Notes: generated by a model from the sequence alone, not told the origin. DNA of 64,000 nt from Bacillus sp. (in: firmicutes) (GCA_017656295.1 JACDOC010000003.1:124001-188000), one strand, 5' to 3'. Counted from the first letter of the stretch, positions 29,226 to 39,690 are shown. A program made the numbers and translations.

Positions 29226-29256
29226 TAAAAAAAGCTGCTCCTTATTAGGAACAGCT
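29226..29256 (-). terminator. Terminator of lipM
   Basis: Stem 29233-29242 with 29247-29256 (one mismatch) and TTTTTTTATATTT after it on the minus strand; it begins 2 nt after the lipM stop. Confidence 0.85.
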
Positions 29257-29258
29257 CG

Positions 29259-30095
29259 TTAACGGCGAAAATTCCATTCTTCGGATTCGTACCGCCGGCG
29301 TGCTAATTCTTGAACGTATGCCTCTTCTTCCTCACTTAATTGATAAGGATGTAATTCGATATTTAAGCCTTCTTCAAATCCGCGTTTGAATGCTTCCTTC
29401 GCTTCTTCCATCGTGATGGCACGTGGACTAATGTCGTTGATGGCTACAGCTTTGTTTTTAAACGCTTTTTTCATTCGTTCTTTGACCCGTTCACTTGGGT
29501 ATTTAAACAGAGAGAAGAGCTTCTCTTCATCAAGGTCTAGTAAAATGGAGCCGTGTTGTAAAATAACTCCTTTTTGTCTCGTTTGGGCGCTACCAGCTAC
29601 TTTGCGCCCTTCCACGACCAATTCGTACCAACTTGGAGCATCAAAGCAGACGGAAGAACGTGGATTTTTTAATTTATCTTTTTCTTCGTCTGTTCTAGGA
29701 ATCGCAAAATAGGCCTCCAATCCGAGACGTTGAAATCCTCTTAATAACCCCTCAGAAATCACGCGGTATGCTTCGGTAACCGTTTTCGGCATGTCTGGAT
29801 AGTCTTCTGACACAATGACACTATACGTTAATTCGTGCTCATGAAGGACTCCACGGCCTCCGGTTGGTCTACGAACAAAGCCTAATCCATGTCGTTGAAC
29901 CGCTTCCAAATCGATTTCTTTTTCTACTTTTTGAAAGTAACCAATAGATAATGTCGGTGGATTCCATCCATAGAACCGAATCGTCGGTGGAATTTTTCCT
30001 TGGCTATGCCATTCTAACAACGCTTCATCAAGTGCCATATTATAAGAAGGAGAACAATATCCTGAATCAATAAAACGCCAAATTTCTTTCCTCAT
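29259..30095 (-). CDS. lipM: Octanoyl-[acyl carrier protein]:protein octanoyltransferase LipM
   Basis: Transfers octanoyl from acyl carrier protein to the H protein of glycine cleavage, the first step of lipoyl synthesis in Bacillus. 278 residues from ATG 30093-30095. BPL/LplA-like fold with [18 protein letters not shown], catalytic cysteine in SSVCF, and the lysine of [11 protein letters not shown]. Its substrate pathway links to the glycine cleavage genes 2 kb away. Confidence 0.93.
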   Translation of the reverse strand: MRKEIWRFIDSGYCSPSYNMALDEALLEWHSQGKIPPTIRFYGWNPPTLSIGYFQKVEKEIDLEAVQRHGLGFVRRPTGGRGVLHEHELTYSVIVSEDYPDMPKTVTEAYRVISEGLLRGFQRLGLEAYFAIPRTDEEKDKLKNPRSSVCFDAPSWYELVVEGRKVAGSAQTRQKGVILQHGSILLDLDEEKLFSLFKYPSERVKERMKKAFKNKAVAINDISPRAITMEEAKEAFKRGFEEGLNIELHPYQLSEEEEAYVQELARRRYESEEWNFRR

Positions 30096-30276
30096 GATGT
30101 ATACCCTCTTCTCTAACCTAATTCTATTCTCTATCAATTTTAGTCTATCAAAAATATTAAAGAAAACAAAGAAAGAGCACGTATGGTATTGGTATTTTCG
30201 TCTATTTCCCTTTGATTCTTTTCCAATGATGACTATAATAGAAATTAGTGACTAATCGAAGAAAGGAGTATTCATC

Positions 30277-30648
30277 TTGTACTGGTTTCTCATTCTTTTA
30301 GGAGCAATTATTGCTTATTCCATTTATACATATTTTTATCAAAAACGAATTATCACTACACTTACTCCAGAAGAGTTTCGCAATGGATATCGAAAAGCTC
30401 AATTAATTGACGTACGCGAACCTAACGAGTTCGAAAGTGGCCACATTTTAGGCGCTCGTAACATTCCTTTATCTCAACTTAAAATGCGAATGAAAGAAAT
30501 CCGTCCTGACAAGCCAGTCTACTTATATTGCCAAAACAGCATTCGGAGTGGCCGAGCTGCCCAAATGCTTTATCGTAAAGGATATAAAGAACTATATCAA
30601 TTAAAAGGCGGCTTTAAAAAATGGGACGGAAAAATTAAGAAAAAATAA
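30277..30648 (+). CDS. yqhL: YqhL, membrane-anchored rhodanese
   Basis: Sulfurtransferase-type protein. 123 residues. One N-terminal membrane helix (residues 2-20), then a single rhodanese domain with IDVREPNEFESGHILGARNIP and the active-site loop YCQNSIRSG, where the cysteine is present. TTG start, supported by AAAGGAG 8 nt upstream. It lies next to lipM, divergent, as in B. subtilis. Confidence 0.92.
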   Translation: MYWFLILLGAIIAYSIYTYFYQKRIITTLTPEEFRNGYRKAQLIDVREPNEFESGHILGARNIPLSQLKMRMKEIRPDKPVYLYCQNSIRSGRAAQMLYRKGYKELYQLKGGFKKWDGKIKKK

Positions 30649-30649
30649 G

Positions 30650-30679
30650 AAAACAGCTGGATATTGTCCAGCTGTTTTT
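30650..30679 (+). terminator. Terminator of yqhL
   Basis: A perfect 12-bp stem (30650-30661 with 30667-30678) with a TATTG loop and T run, directly after the yqhL stop codon. The next 240 nt to the ypbS-like gene carry nothing I can name. Confidence 0.9.
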
Positions 30680-30920
30680 GGTTATGTCTAATCTACCTTC
30701 CTCTCCCTCATGGCACAACTAGGGGATTTCGAGATACAAATACGACTTTTTCGGTGCCAAAATCGATATAGATTTACATAGAGCCCTTTTTCGTGCATAA
30801 AAATGATTTGACGAACAACAATTAAATATTGTTCAAAAGTTACTTATTTCAATGCATACATGTTTCTTTTTTGTACAAATTTTATAATACCGACATTTGG
30901 TAAGCACATATTCACTCTAA

Positions 30921-31190
30921 TTACTCTTCATTTTTCAATCGTTCCACATATTCCCGAACCATTTCTTCCGTTACACGCTTTCGGGTTGGAATGATTCCTT
31001 GCTTGGCTAATTCATTAATTTCATTAGTAACAGCATTAATTTTGTCAACGGAAAAAGGTTGACCGTTTTGACATAATTGAACAGCCTCTTCAATGTATTC
31101 TTCGCGTTTCGCGTTTAAAGACAGAAACTTTTTAATTTGTTCGTGTTGGCGTTGTGAATGCTTCGTAATTGCGAAATGTACTTCGGACAT
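30921..31190 (-). CDS. YpbS-like small protein (DUF2533)
   Basis: 89 residues, soluble, mostly helical: an N-terminal HSQRQHEQIKKFL segment, a central PFSVDKINAVTNEINELAKQG, and PTRKRVTEEMVREYVERL. It matches what I recall of B. subtilis YpbS. Function unknown. AAAGGAG upstream of the ATG. It is not part of this region in B. subtilis, so the gene has moved or been inserted between gcvPB and yqhL. Confidence 0.75.
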   Translation of the reverse strand: MSEVHFAITKHSQRQHEQIKKFLSLNAKREEYIEEAVQLCQNGQPFSVDKINAVTNEINELAKQGIIPTRKRVTEEMVREYVERLKNEE

Positions 31191-31267
31191 CTTTTAATCT
31201 CCTTTCTATATTTACTGCGGCCATTCGAGAAACGTTTCGAACATTCTTATTATACATGGACGCATGG

Positions 31268-31309
31268 AAAAAAAGAGGACCTGTGGGAAAAACATCCCCA
31301 CATGGTCCT
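31268..31309 (-). terminator. Terminator of the gcv operon
   Basis: A stem of about 12 bp (31276-31287 with 31297-31309, one bulge) followed on the minus strand by CTTTTTTTCC, 6 nt after the gcvPB stop codon. Confidence 0.85.
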
Positions 31310-31314
31310 TTTAG

Positions 31315-32775
31315 TTATTGCTTTTCGTAACGAAGAATTGGCTTACGAGCTGCGGTTGTTTCATCTAGACGTTTTACAACGGTTGTATGTGGTGCTTCTT
31401 GAACAATTTCCGGATTTTCTTCCGCTTCTTTCGCGATTTGAATCATGGCGTCAATAAACGCGTCTAACGTTTCTTTTGATTCAGTTTCTGTCGGTTCAAT
31501 CATAATACACTCTTCGACGTTTAGCGGGAAGTAAATCGTAGGTGGATGGTAGCCAAAGTCAAGCAATCGTTTCGCAATATCGAGTGTACGTACCCCTAGT
31601 TTCTTTTGACGCTTTCCGCTTAATACAAATTCGTGCTTGCAATGACGATCAAAAGGTAAATCATAGTATGGTGCGAGTTTTCTCATCATATAGTTCGCGT
31701 TTAATACGGCATTTTCCGTTACTTCCTTTAATCCGTCCGGTCCCATTGAGCGAATGTAAGTATAGGCACGAACGTTAATACCAAAGTTACCGTAGTACGG
31801 TTTCACTCGTCCAATGGACTGTGGTCGATCGTAATCAAGCACATATTTTCCATCCTTTTTCATTATAACTGGTTTAGGTAAAAATGGAATTAAGTCTTCC
31901 TTCACTCCAACTGGACCAGAACCTGGACCGCCTCCACCGTGAGGACCTGTAAATGTTTTATGAAGATTTAAGTGAACAACATCAAATCCCATATCTCCTG
32001 GACGAGCTTTTGATAAAACCGCATTTAAATTAGCACCGTCATAATACAATTTACCGCCTGCTTCATGCACAATTTCTGCCATTTCTACAATATTTTCTTC
32101 AAACAAACCTAACGTATTTGGATTTGTGAGCATTAACGCCGCTGTATCTGGTCCAACCACTCGTTTTAAATCTTCAATATCAACTAGTCCATGTTCGTTC
32201 GATTTCACGGTGATCGTTTCTAATCCCGCCACAGTTGCTGATGCTGGGTTTGTTCCATGGGCAGAGTCAGGGACGATTACTTTTGTTCTTTGGAAATCAC
32301 CATTCGCTTCATGGTACGCGCGAATCATCATTAACCCTGTCCATTCTCCATGGGCCCCGGCAGCTGGTTGAAGCGTTACTTCATCCATACCGGTAATTTC
32401 TTTTAAATGCTGTTGTAAGTCGTACATTAATTCTAACGCGCCTTGAACAGAGCTTTCGTCTTGTAATGGATGCAGATGGGCAAATCCATTAAATCGAGCA
32501 ACATTTTCATTTATTTTCGGGTTGTATTTCATCGTACAAGAGCCTAACGGGTAAAAACCTGAGTCTACCCCGTGATTTCGCTTTGATAAGGCGGTATAAT
32601 GGCGCATGATGTCAAGTTCCGATACTTCCGGAAGTTCAGGTTCTTCTTCACGCATATACCCTTCTGGAATAAGCTCTATTACATCCACTTCCGGAACGTC
32701 TAACTCAGGTAAGCTATAACCGATACGACCAGGTTTAGAAAGTTCAAAAATGAGTGGCTGATCTTGCTTATTCAT
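31315..32775 (-). CDS. gcvPB: Glycine dehydrogenase (decarboxylating) subunit 2
   Basis: P-protein beta part of the glycine cleavage system; holds the pyridoxal phosphate. 486 residues. The PLP lysine is in [18 protein letters not shown] (about residue 273), with [11 protein letters not shown] before it. Overlaps gcvPA by 8 nt, so the two subunits are coupled. Expressed under the glycine riboswitch. Confidence 0.97.
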   Translation of the reverse strand: MNKQDQPLIFELSKPGRIGYSLPELDVPEVDVIELIPEGYMREEEPELPEVSELDIMRHYTALSKRNHGVDSGFYPLGSCTMKYNPKINENVARFNGFAHLHPLQDESSVQGALELMYDLQQHLKEITGMDEVTLQPAAGAHGEWTGLMMIRAYHEANGDFQRTKVIVPDSAHGTNPASATVAGLETITVKSNEHGLVDIEDLKRVVGPDTAALMLTNPNTLGLFEENIVEMAEIVHEAGGKLYYDGANLNAVLSKARPGDMGFDVVHLNLHKTFTGPHGGGGPGSGPVGVKEDLIPFLPKPVIMKKDGKYVLDYDRPQSIGRVKPYYGNFGINVRAYTYIRSMGPDGLKEVTENAVLNANYMMRKLAPYYDLPFDRHCKHEFVLSGKRQKKLGVRTLDIAKRLLDFGYHPPTIYFPLNVEECIMIEPTETESKETLDAFIDAMIQIAKEAEENPEIVQEAPHTTVVKRLDETTAARKPILRYEKQ

Positions 32776-34114
32776 GGCGATCCCCCAATTCTGTTACAAA
32801 TGTGTCAATTTCCTCTTTTGTACGTAGTTCTGTCACCGCAACTAACATATGATTTTTGAGTTCTGGATAGTCACGACTAAGATCATATCCGCCGATGATT
32901 CCTTTTTTCAGTAAACGCTCATTTACCTTTTTCACCGGTTCATCCAACTTCACGATAAACTCGTTAAAGCCATAACCATCAAAAACAATTTCAAATCCGT
33001 GTTTTTTTAATACTTGTTTTGCGTAATGAGCTTTCTGGATGTTTTGCAGCGCCATTTCTTTTATCCCTTTTTTACCAAGGGCCGTCATCGCTACCGAAGC
33101 CGCAAGTGCGTTTAATGCTTGGTTAGAACAAATATTGGAAGTGGCTTTATCACGACGAATATGTTGTTCACGAGCTTGTAACGTTAATACGAATCCTCTC
33201 CGTCCTTCCTCGTCCGTTGTTTGTCCGACAAGTCTCCCAGGCACTTTCCGCATCAATTTTTTTGTAACCGCAAAGTACCCGCAGTGCGGACCACCAAAAG
33301 CAGTTGGAATTCCAAACGGTTGCGCATCGCCAACGACAATATCGGCACCGAGCGCCCCTGGTGGTGTGAATACGCCAAGAGCTAACGGATTGCTGGATAC
33401 AACGAGCATTCCTTTTTGATCATGGATCAACGCTTCTATTTCTTTTACAGGTTCGATTCGCCCAAAAAAGTTCGGGTATTGAACGATTACTGCCGCTACT
33501 TCTTCGTTTATTAATTTCTTTAATACTTCAAGATTTGTAACCCCATCCTTATAAGGGATTTCGACAACTTCTATGTTTTGCCCTTTTGAATATGTCTTTA
33601 CAACTTCGCGAGACTCTGGATGAACGGTGCTTGATAATAATATTTTCTTTCGCTTCGTATGGGCTGCACTTAACATCGCTGCTTCCGCTAACGCTGTTCC
33701 GCCATCGTACATGGATGAGTTTGCTACATCCATTCCTGTTAATTCACAAATCATGGTTTGAAACTCAAAAATGGCTTGTAATTCCCCTTGAGAAATTTCT
33801 GGTTGATACGGAGTATATGCGGTGTAAAATTCAGAACGAGAGATGACATGGTCAACAATTACTGGAATATAATGGTCGTATACACCCGCGCCCAAAAAGG
33901 ATACATGTGATTTTAAATCGGCATTTTTAGCAGCAAGTTGACTTAATTCTTTCATTAATGCCGATTCAGATTTCGCTTTTTTAATGTTGTATTCACCTTT
34001 AAAACGAACTTGTTCCGGGATATCGCTAAATAATTCGTCAATGGATGAAACGCCAATTGCTTCTAGCATTTCTTGTTTGTCTTTTTCCGTCATTGGCAAA
34101 TAGCGGTGCTGCAT
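32768..34114 (-). CDS. gcvPA: Glycine dehydrogenase (decarboxylating) subunit 1
   Basis: P-protein alpha part. 448 residues. Begins [19 protein letters not shown], with the conserved [21 protein letters not shown] and [24 protein letters not shown]. It pairs with gcvPB to decarboxylate glycine and pass the aminomethyl group to lipoyl-H protein. 19 nt downstream of gcvT. Confidence 0.97.
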   Translation of the reverse strand: MQHRYLPMTEKDKQEMLEAIGVSSIDELFSDIPEQVRFKGEYNIKKAKSESALMKELSQLAAKNADLKSHVSFLGAGVYDHYIPVIVDHVISRSEFYTAYTPYQPEISQGELQAIFEFQTMICELTGMDVANSSMYDGGTALAEAAMLSAAHTKRKKILLSSTVHPESREVVKTYSKGQNIEVVEIPYKDGVTNLEVLKKLINEEVAAVIVQYPNFFGRIEPVKEIEALIHDQKGMLVVSSNPLALGVFTPPGALGADIVVGDAQPFGIPTAFGGPHCGYFAVTKKLMRKVPGRLVGQTTDEEGRRGFVLTLQAREQHIRRDKATSNICSNQALNALAASVAMTALGKKGIKEMALQNIQKAHYAKQVLKKHGFEIVFDGYGFNEFIVKLDEPVKKVNERLLKKGIIGGYDLSRDYPELKNHMLVAVTELRTKEEIDTFVTELGDRHE

Positions 34115-34133
34115 AATTAGACCCCTTCCCTCT

Positions 34134-35231
34134 TTATTTTGACCGTTTATAAAACGGAGTTACGACTATCTTCGCTTTTAACTTTTTATTTCGAATTTCA
34201 ACGAATACTTCTTTACCAAGTTCAGCATGCTCTCTTTTTATGAGTGCTAAGCCAATATTTTTCTTTAATGTCGGTGATTGTGTACCTGTAGTGACCGTAC
34301 CTACTTGTTCATCTCCGACAAAAACGTGATAACCATGACGCGGAATACCGCGATCAATCATTTCAAGGCCTACTAATTTGCGTGGCGCTCCTTCTTCTTT
34401 TTGTTTTTTTAATATTTCTTTCCCAATGAAATCTTCTTTGTCTGTTTTAACGGCAAACCCGATACCGGCTTCGATCGGCGTAATATCTGGTGATAATTCT
34501 TGCCCGTATAAAGGTAGATTGGCTTCAAACCGTAATGTATCACGAGCACCAAGGCCACACGGTAACACGTCACCTTCTCCTGCTTCTAAAATAAGCTCCC
34601 ACAATTTTGCTCCGTCTTCTGATTGACAATAAATTTCAAACCCATCTTCACCTGTATAGCCAGTTCGTGATACTAAAGATTTTATTCCTTTTAAGTCCAC
34701 CTCTTTTTTGAACTTAAAGAATTTGATTTGACTTAAGTCTACGTCTGTAAGCTTTTGTAAAACAGACTCAGCTAATGGACCTTGAAGGGCGAGCTGAGCT
34801 GTTTGTTCTGATATATTCGCTAACTCCACATCTCCTGTCACGTGTTGCTTTAACCAATCGAAATCTTTTTCAATATTAGCAGCGTTGACAACAAGCAAAT
34901 AATGATTTTCGTCTAACTTGTAGACGAGAAGATCATCAACGGTTCCCCCGTTTTCGTAACACATCGCTGTATATTGGGCCCCTCCGAGGTTTAATTTGGA
35001 GACATCGTTAGTCATCATACGCTGAAGAAAAGCTAAGCTATCTGTTCCTTTTACTTCTATTTCTCCCATGTGGGAAACATCGAATAATCCAGCTTTCGTA
35101 CGCACCGCGTCGTGCTCTTCTTTAATGCTCGAAAATTGGACAGGGAGTTCCCATCCTCCAAAATTAATCGTCTTGGCCCCGTATTTGGCGTAAACATCAA
35201 ATAACGGTGTTCGTTTTAATGTTTCCAACAC
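34134..35231 (-). CDS. gcvT: Aminomethyltransferase, glycine cleavage T protein
   Basis: Transfers the aminomethyl carbon to tetrahydrofolate and releases ammonia. 365 residues. Signature [40 protein letters not shown], and C-terminal [16 protein letters not shown] start 5 nt after AAGGGGG (TTG next codon also possible). First gene of gcvT-gcvPA-gcvPB. Confidence 0.97.
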   Translation of the reverse strand: MLETLKRTPLFDVYAKYGAKTINFGGWELPVQFSSIKEEHDAVRTKAGLFDVSHMGEIEVKGTDSLAFLQRMMTNDVSKLNLGGAQYTAMCYENGGTVDDLLVYKLDENHYLLVVNAANIEKDFDWLKQHVTGDVELANISEQTAQLALQGPLAESVLQKLTDVDLSQIKFFKFKKEVDLKGIKSLVSRTGYTGEDGFEIYCQSEDGAKLWELILEAGEGDVLPCGLGARDTLRFEANLPLYGQELSPDITPIEAGIGFAVKTDKEDFIGKEILKKQKEEGAPRKLVGLEMIDRGIPRHGYHVFVGDEQVGTVTTGTQSPTLKKNIGLALIKREHAELGKEVFVEIRNKKLKAKIVVTPFYKRSK

Positions 35232-35260
35232 TCATTCCCCCTTATCCTCTTTCCATTTCC

Positions 35261-35487
35261 ACATGAAAAAAGACAGAGATATCCCGTATTCAATCGAGAA
35301 TCTCTGTCCTTTCACCTGAAAGTTTGCCGATTACGGCTTTCCTCTTGGGTGGTTTCATCCATGTGAAACTCTCTCCAGAGCCGCGTCCAACAAGAGTCTT
35401 TTTGCCTGAGAGATTCACAACATTCGTTGCTTGCTCCTTCGGCGCTGCCATCTTGGCAGTCTCTCCTCTTGTTTTCATTCGCCTATA
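35261..35487 (-). promoter_or_regulatory. Tandem glycine riboswitch with terminator platform
   Basis: Two glycine aptamers in series upstream of gcvT: aptamer 1 about 35400-35487 (AGGAGAG...CTCTCAGGC) and aptamer 2 about 35312-35399 (GGAGAGAG...CTTTCAGGTG). The expression platform is a 9-bp intrinsic terminator stem (35272-35280 with 35300-35308) and TTTTTTCATG. Glycine binding is expected to prevent termination and turn on the operon, as in B. subtilis. Confidence 0.93.
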
Positions 35488-35637
35488 TTTCGTTAAATTT
35501 TGGTCATACTAATAAAATATAAGATGTGTGAGAAATGGAAATATTAAATTCCTTTCAAAATTTCATGACACTTTCATCCTACCATTAAATATACGTTTAG
35601 GGCAATAACATTATTTACATTAAAGGGGTGGTCATAC

Positions 35638-37332
35638 ATGACCGTTCATATTGAATTTGATTACAGTTGGGCGGAGCCGTTTATGGAAAAGTATGTCCAA
35701 GACGGTCCATGGGCAAATTGGGAACTATACCAAATGGCTGTGGAAGTTGAAAAACATCTAATAATTCCTGATTTTTATGGACTTCAAGCTCCTCATCATT
35801 TACCAAACTTAACGCCACTTCCCCACCAATTAGAAACGGCTAAAAAAGTCGTTGAACATATGAACGGTAAAGCCATTCTTGCGGATGAAGTGGGCTTAGG
35901 TAAAACGATTGAAGCGGGGTTAATATTAAAAGAATACATGATTCGTGGACTCGTCAAGAAAGTGTTAATTTTAGTGCCCGCTTCCCTTGTATCACAATGG
36001 GCGTTTGAATTAAATACAAAATTCCATATCCCTGCTGTTGCCCAAAAAAAAAGCTATGTATGGGAACAATGTGATTGCGTGGTTTCCTCTATTGATACGG
36101 CCAAAAGAAGCCCACATAAGGAAATCATTTATGATCAACATTACGATATGGTGATTATTGACGAGGCCCATAAACTGAAAAATCATAAAACGAAAAACTA
36201 TGAGTTTGTACAAAATTTAAAAAAGAAATTTTGTTTATTGTTAACAGCCACTCCGATTCAAAACCGAGTGGAAGAAATCTTTCATCTTGTATCATTACTA
36301 AAACCAGGACATTTAGGAAACCATTCACGATTTTTAGAAAAATATAAAAATAGAAAAGTGGAAGACGATCAATATTTAAAAGAGCTTGTTAATAAAGTGA
36401 TGATCCGCAATCGAAGAGTCGATACAGGTATTGAATGGACAAAAAGGAAGGTTCAAACCATTATTATTGAACAAAATGAACAAGAAAGAGCGCTTTATGA
36501 AGCGATTCAACGTTTGAAGTGGAATCATCCATTACATTCAACAAGCACCTTCTCTTTATTAACGTTACAACGGGAAGCATGTAGTAGTCGTGAAGCTGTT
36601 TATATGACTATCCAAGAGATGTTAAAAAAGCTGGATGGAGCGCCAAATCACGTCTTACAACCACTGGAACAACTCATTGATGTTATCAACCAAGTACAAG
36701 TCAATTCTAAAGCCCAAAAAGCATTAGAACTTATTCGTCAAATCAACGATAAGGTCATTATTTTTACTGAGTATAGGGCAACACAAATGTATTTACAATG
36801 GTTTTTAAAACAACATGGCATCTCTTCTGTCCCATTTCGTGGAGGATTTAAACGAGGAAAAAAAGATTGGATGAGAGAACTGTTTCAACACCACGCCCAA
36901 GTGTTAATTGCCACTGAAGCCGGTGGTGAAGGAATTAACTTACAATTTTGTAACCATATGATTAACTTTGACTTACCATGGAATCCAATGCGATTAGAAC
37001 AGCGAATTGGGCGCATTCACCGACTCGGACAAGAAAACGATGTGATCATTTATAATTTTGCCACCAAGCAGACGATTGAAGAGCATATATTAAAGCTATT
37101 GTATGAAAAAATACAATTATTTGAGCGGGTTGTAGGTGAACTTGATGAAATATTAACGCGTTTAGAAGTAGGGAGTATTGAAGACCATTTACAAGATATC
37201 TTTGAACAATCACAAACGGAAGGTGAAATGAGAGTAAAAATGGAAAACCTATCATCCTTACTCCAACTAGCAAAAACGATGCAAAAGGAGTCGAGCCCAA
37301 ATGAATCAACAACAAATTCATCAATATCTTAA
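35638..37332 (+). CDS. yqhH: YqhH, SNF2-family DNA/RNA helicase-like ATPase
   Basis: 564 residues. RecA-like domain 1 with Walker A LADEVGLGKTIEAGLIL (about residues 80-96) and the DEAH box VIIDEAHKLKNH. Helicase C domain with ATEAGGEGINLQFCNHMINFD and the arginine finger in QRIGRIHRLGQ. Swi2/Snf2 type. AAAGGGGTGG upstream. Substrate unknown. It overlaps yqhG, so they act together. Confidence 0.93.
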   Translation: MTVHIEFDYSWAEPFMEKYVQDGPWANWELYQMAVEVEKHLIIPDFYGLQAPHHLPNLTPLPHQLETAKKVVEHMNGKAILADEVGLGKTIEAGLILKEYMIRGLVKKVLILVPASLVSQWAFELNTKFHIPAVAQKKSYVWEQCDCVVSSIDTAKRSPHKEIIYDQHYDMVIIDEAHKLKNHKTKNYEFVQNLKKKFCLLLTATPIQNRVEEIFHLVSLLKPGHLGNHSRFLEKYKNRKVEDDQYLKELVNKVMIRNRRVDTGIEWTKRKVQTIIIEQNEQERALYEAIQRLKWNHPLHSTSTFSLLTLQREACSSREAVYMTIQEMLKKLDGAPNHVLQPLEQLIDVINQVQVNSKAQKALELIRQINDKVIIFTEYRATQMYLQWFLKQHGISSVPFRGGFKRGKKDWMRELFQHHAQVLIATEAGGEGINLQFCNHMINFDLPWNPMRLEQRIGRIHRLGQENDVIIYNFATKQTIEEHILKLLYEKIQLFERVVGELDEILTRLEVGSIEDHLQDIFEQSQTEGEMRVKMENLSSLLQLAKTMQKESSPNESTTNSSIS

Positions 37333-38107
37333 ACGCTATTTTACAGCCAACCAATGTGACATCATCGAAGAAGGAGAAGGGCACCTGTCCGTTCAATTAA
37401 CAGTTGAACTCGACAAGGAATTAATGAATCGTCCATTTTATTGGCACTACTTAGAACGAACAGGTGGAACTCCTCAGCCGATGCGGGTCACCTTTATTAC
37501 GGACGAAACCAAAACGAATGAACAAATAAAAGGAGAAAAAGTTCATTTTGGCTCACCGAGGTTACATCAAATCTTTGCCTCCACGAGAAAATTCGGTCGA
37601 TTTATTCGGTTATATGAACAAGTATCGCCTCATTTGACAAAACAGACTTCACTTTACCCATGGCTATGTATGAATTTTAAAATTTCTTATCAATGCGACC
37701 GTAAGAAAGATTTGTTTTTATCCATGGGACTAAATCTGATTAATGGTACCATGGTCCAAGGATTTCATGACTTACTTGTTCAATACAATTTAACTCCGAA
37801 ATTACCTGATTTCACGTTTACTCTTTCGCCGATCATTATGCCTATTAGTGGCATGAAACGCATTGAACATTACGTCCTTGAGGTCCTCCATCGCCAGTCT
37901 CATGACTGGGCAAATGAAGCCAGGAAGCGTTGGGAAAAAGATTTAGCTTTACTGAATCACTTCTATGAAGAGTATGACGAAAAGCCAGAGTCATATTATT
38001 TGGAACAAGAAGCATTACAAGAACAATATGAGCCGAAAATCGTGGTCCAAGTGGTCAACGGTGGTATCTTTTATTTAACCAAAGCGTTGCTAAAACCTTC
38101 TTCATAG
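37301..38107 (+). CDS. yqhG: YqhG
   Basis: Conserved Bacillus protein of unknown function, encoded with the yqhH helicase. 268 residues, no signal peptide or membrane segment. Contains an aromatic-rich NRPFYWHYLERTGGTPQPM and a charged C-terminus. Its start lies inside the 3' end of yqhH (32-nt overlap), implying translational coupling. Confidence 0.9.
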   Translation: MNQQQIHQYLKRYFTANQCDIIEEGEGHLSVQLTVELDKELMNRPFYWHYLERTGGTPQPMRVTFITDETKTNEQIKGEKVHFGSPRLHQIFASTRKFGRFIRLYEQVSPHLTKQTSLYPWLCMNFKISYQCDRKKDLFLSMGLNLINGTMVQGFHDLLVQYNLTPKLPDFTFTLSPIIMPISGMKRIEHYVLEVLHRQSHDWANEARKRWEKDLALLNHFYEEYDEKPESYYLEQEALQEQYEPKIVVQVVNGGIFYLTKALLKPSS

Positions 38108-38545
38108 GTTTTCCTTTAATTGATAATAAAGGAGGGCATAAGCAAGTTCGCCGTCCGTCCATTCTCCTTTACGAAAGCGTTCGAAACATTCGTCAACTGG
38201 GAGACGGTGGATTTCAATCAATTCATGTGGTTCGTGTGCTGGCTCTCCTTCGTATAAAATATCGTCCGTAAAGAAAAGATACGTTTCATCGTTTGACAAC
38301 CATGGACAAGGGTACATTTTTCCAATCGGAACAACGTTCCCACAGCGTATACCTGTTTCTTCAAACAATTCCCTTCGCGAAGCATCCTCTAAGCTTTCTC
38401 CCTCTTTCACCCCTCCCCCTGGAAGTTGGTACACCCATTGATTAATTTCTACTCGAAATTGACGGATTAAAATAAAATATTCGCCGACTTTTGCTAACAC
38501 TACTACTGCTGTCGGATTTTGTTTATGTACAATGTTTGTTCCCAA
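38102..38545 (-). CDS. Nudix hydrolase (ADP-ribose pyrophosphatase-like)
   Basis: 147 residues. Complete Nudix box, running from GGGVKEGESLEDA to SRRELFEETGI, with flanking features (FRVEINQWVYQLPGGG) like ADP-ribose pyrophosphatases. The TTG at 38543-38545 is the likely start: GGAGGTG lies 6 nt before it, whereas the upstream ATG forms part of that ribosome site. Its last 6 nt overlap the convergent end of yqhG. Confidence 0.88.
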   Translation of the reverse strand: MGTNIVHKQNPTAVVVLAKVGEYFILIRQFRVEINQWVYQLPGGGVKEGESLEDASRRELFEETGIRCGNVVPIGKMYPCPWLSNDETYLFFTDDILYEGEPAHEPHELIEIHRLPVDECFERFRKGEWTDGELAYALLYYQLKENL

Positions 38546-38575
38546 CCGCTTCACCTCCATTTTCTTCCATCATAA

Positions 38576-38598
38576 CAAAAAAACCGCCGTGTAGGCGA
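38576..38598 (-). terminator. Terminator of the comG-aroK-yqzE unit
   Basis: A short CGCC/GGCG stem with flanking A-T pairs and a T7 tract on the minus strand, just past the yqzE stop. Weak stem but a good U-tract. Confidence 0.6.
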
Positions 38599-38610
38599 TT
38601 TCTTTTTCTA

Positions 38611-38787
38611 TTATTTTTTCTTAAAAAGGGCGAGAATAGCGTAAGGAATAATCCCGAACCACCGATACAATAAAGGTGGTCGACTATTCTTTTTTTTATG
38701 TCTCATTTGTTTTCGCTCTAATTTTGGTTTATCAAAATACTTGACTAAATTTTCTGTTACATATCGAATGAGATCATTTCCGTTCAC
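38611..38787 (-). CDS. yqzE: YqzE
   Basis: 58-residue conserved Bacillus protein found after comGG. Contains LIRYVTENLVKYFDKPKLERKQ and the hydrophobic end WFGIIPYAILALFKK. GTG at 38785-38787 with AAAGGGGTG 6 nt upstream is preferred over a longer frame. Probably membrane-associated; function unknown. B. subtilis yqzE is in the ComK regulon. Confidence 0.85.
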   Translation of the reverse strand: MNGNDLIRYVTENLVKYFDKPKLERKQMRHKKKNSRPPLLYRWFGIIPYAILALFKKK

Positions 38788-38824
38788 GGTATACACCCCT
38801 TTTCTTTCGATACCCATTATACCC

Positions 38825-39328
38825 TTATGAAAAGGAGCGTATACGTTTTTCCACTTCTTCTACCGCAGCTGTAATGGATAAACCTGTCGTATCTATATGA
38901 ATATGTGCTACTTCTTTGTAGAGACGTTCACGTTGTTTATATAATGATACAATTCCTTCTTCATCAAGTCGCTGAATTAATGGCCGCGATTGATCCCCAT
39001 TAAGCCGCCGAACCATTTCTTTTGGATCACATGATAAAAAGACAACCTTACCTGTTTCCTTCAATAATTTTCGATTTTCCTCTTTCAAAACGATTCCACC
39101 ACCAGTCGCAATCACCCCGGATGTGGAACTTATTTGCTTCAATGCTTCCGTTTCCCTTTGTCGGAAAACCTTTTCCCCGTCTTGTGCAAACATCTCTTGG
39201 ATTGTCTTTGAATATTGGTTTTCAATCCATTGGTCGGTGTCAATAAACGGAACGTTCCATTTACGGGCCAACTTTTGTCCAATCGTTGATTTTCCAGCCC
39301 CCATAAACCCAACTAAAAAAATGATCAA
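38825..39328 (-). CDS. aroK: Shikimate kinase
   Basis: Phosphorylates shikimate in aromatic amino acid synthesis. About 167 residues. P-loop GFMGAGKSTIG at the N-terminus, shikimate-binding FIDTD and GEKVFRQRE, ATGGG loop, and LID arginine in GDQSRPLI. The TTG at 39326-39328 has AGGTGA 5 nt upstream; a GTG three codons earlier overlaps that site. Follows comGG directly. Confidence 0.93.
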   Translation of the reverse strand: MIIFLVGFMGAGKSTIGQKLARKWNVPFIDTDQWIENQYSKTIQEMFAQDGEKVFRQRETEALKQISSTSGVIATGGGIVLKEENRKLLKETGKVVFLSCDPKEMVRRLNGDQSRPLIQRLDEEGIVSLYKQRERLYKEVAHIHIDTTGLSITAAVEEVEKRIRSFS

Positions 39329-39337
39329 TCTACTCAC

Positions 39338-39661
39338 CTAACTTTCTATCCAACGTTCAATGCGCCTGTTCTCTAAATTATAACTTATTATAATAGGTAA
39401 TTGTTGATCGACTGTCAACGTGACGTAAACGTTTTGCTCCCCTTCGTCAATAAAATAATGGACCGTTATTCCATTTACCATTACCGTACCTTCCCTTGTC
39501 TTCTCTTCTTCGATTTGTTTTTTCACGTATTCCCACGAAGCTAAAACAGCTATTCGTTTTTGATAATACTTTTGCACTTCATCTCCATATTTTATTTTGC
39601 TTAAAAAAAGTGGAAGGGAAGCAGTGATAATCGTGAGAACTAGCGCCATTGTCCACATCAT
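39338..39661 (-). CDS. comGG: ComGG pseudopilin, true start uncertain
   Basis: Minor pseudopilin of the competence DNA-uptake machine. The first in-frame ATG (39659-39661) gives 107 residues but lacks a ribosome site and the pilin cleavage motif. Reading the same frame upstream (39662-39694) encodes LTRECGFTFPV, a clear prepilin peptidase site (G-FTFP) directly before the hydrophobic helix WTMALVLTI. The only plausible initiator that would include it is an ATT at 39719-39721. The rest (YYQKRIAVLASWEYVKKQIEEEK, charged C-terminus) fits ComGG. Either a rare ATT start or a recently damaged start. Confidence 0.75.
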   Translation of the reverse strand: MMWTMALVLTIITASLPLFLSKIKYGDEVQKYYQKRIAVLASWEYVKKQIEEEKTREGTVMVNGITVHYFIDEGEQNVYVTLTVDQQLPIIISYNLENRRIERWIES

Positions 39662-39690
39662 AACTGGAAAAGTAAAACCGCACTCCCTTG

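Noticed and set aside
29001-29228. 75-codon plus-strand open frame upstream of nrdJ
   Set aside because: No Shine-Dalgarno sequence, odd composition, overlaps the NrdR boxes and the lipM terminator.
35290-35478. 62-codon minus-strand open frame upstream of gcvT
   Set aside because: It lies entirely within the glycine riboswitch aptamers and has no ribosome site; the conserved elements explain the sequence.
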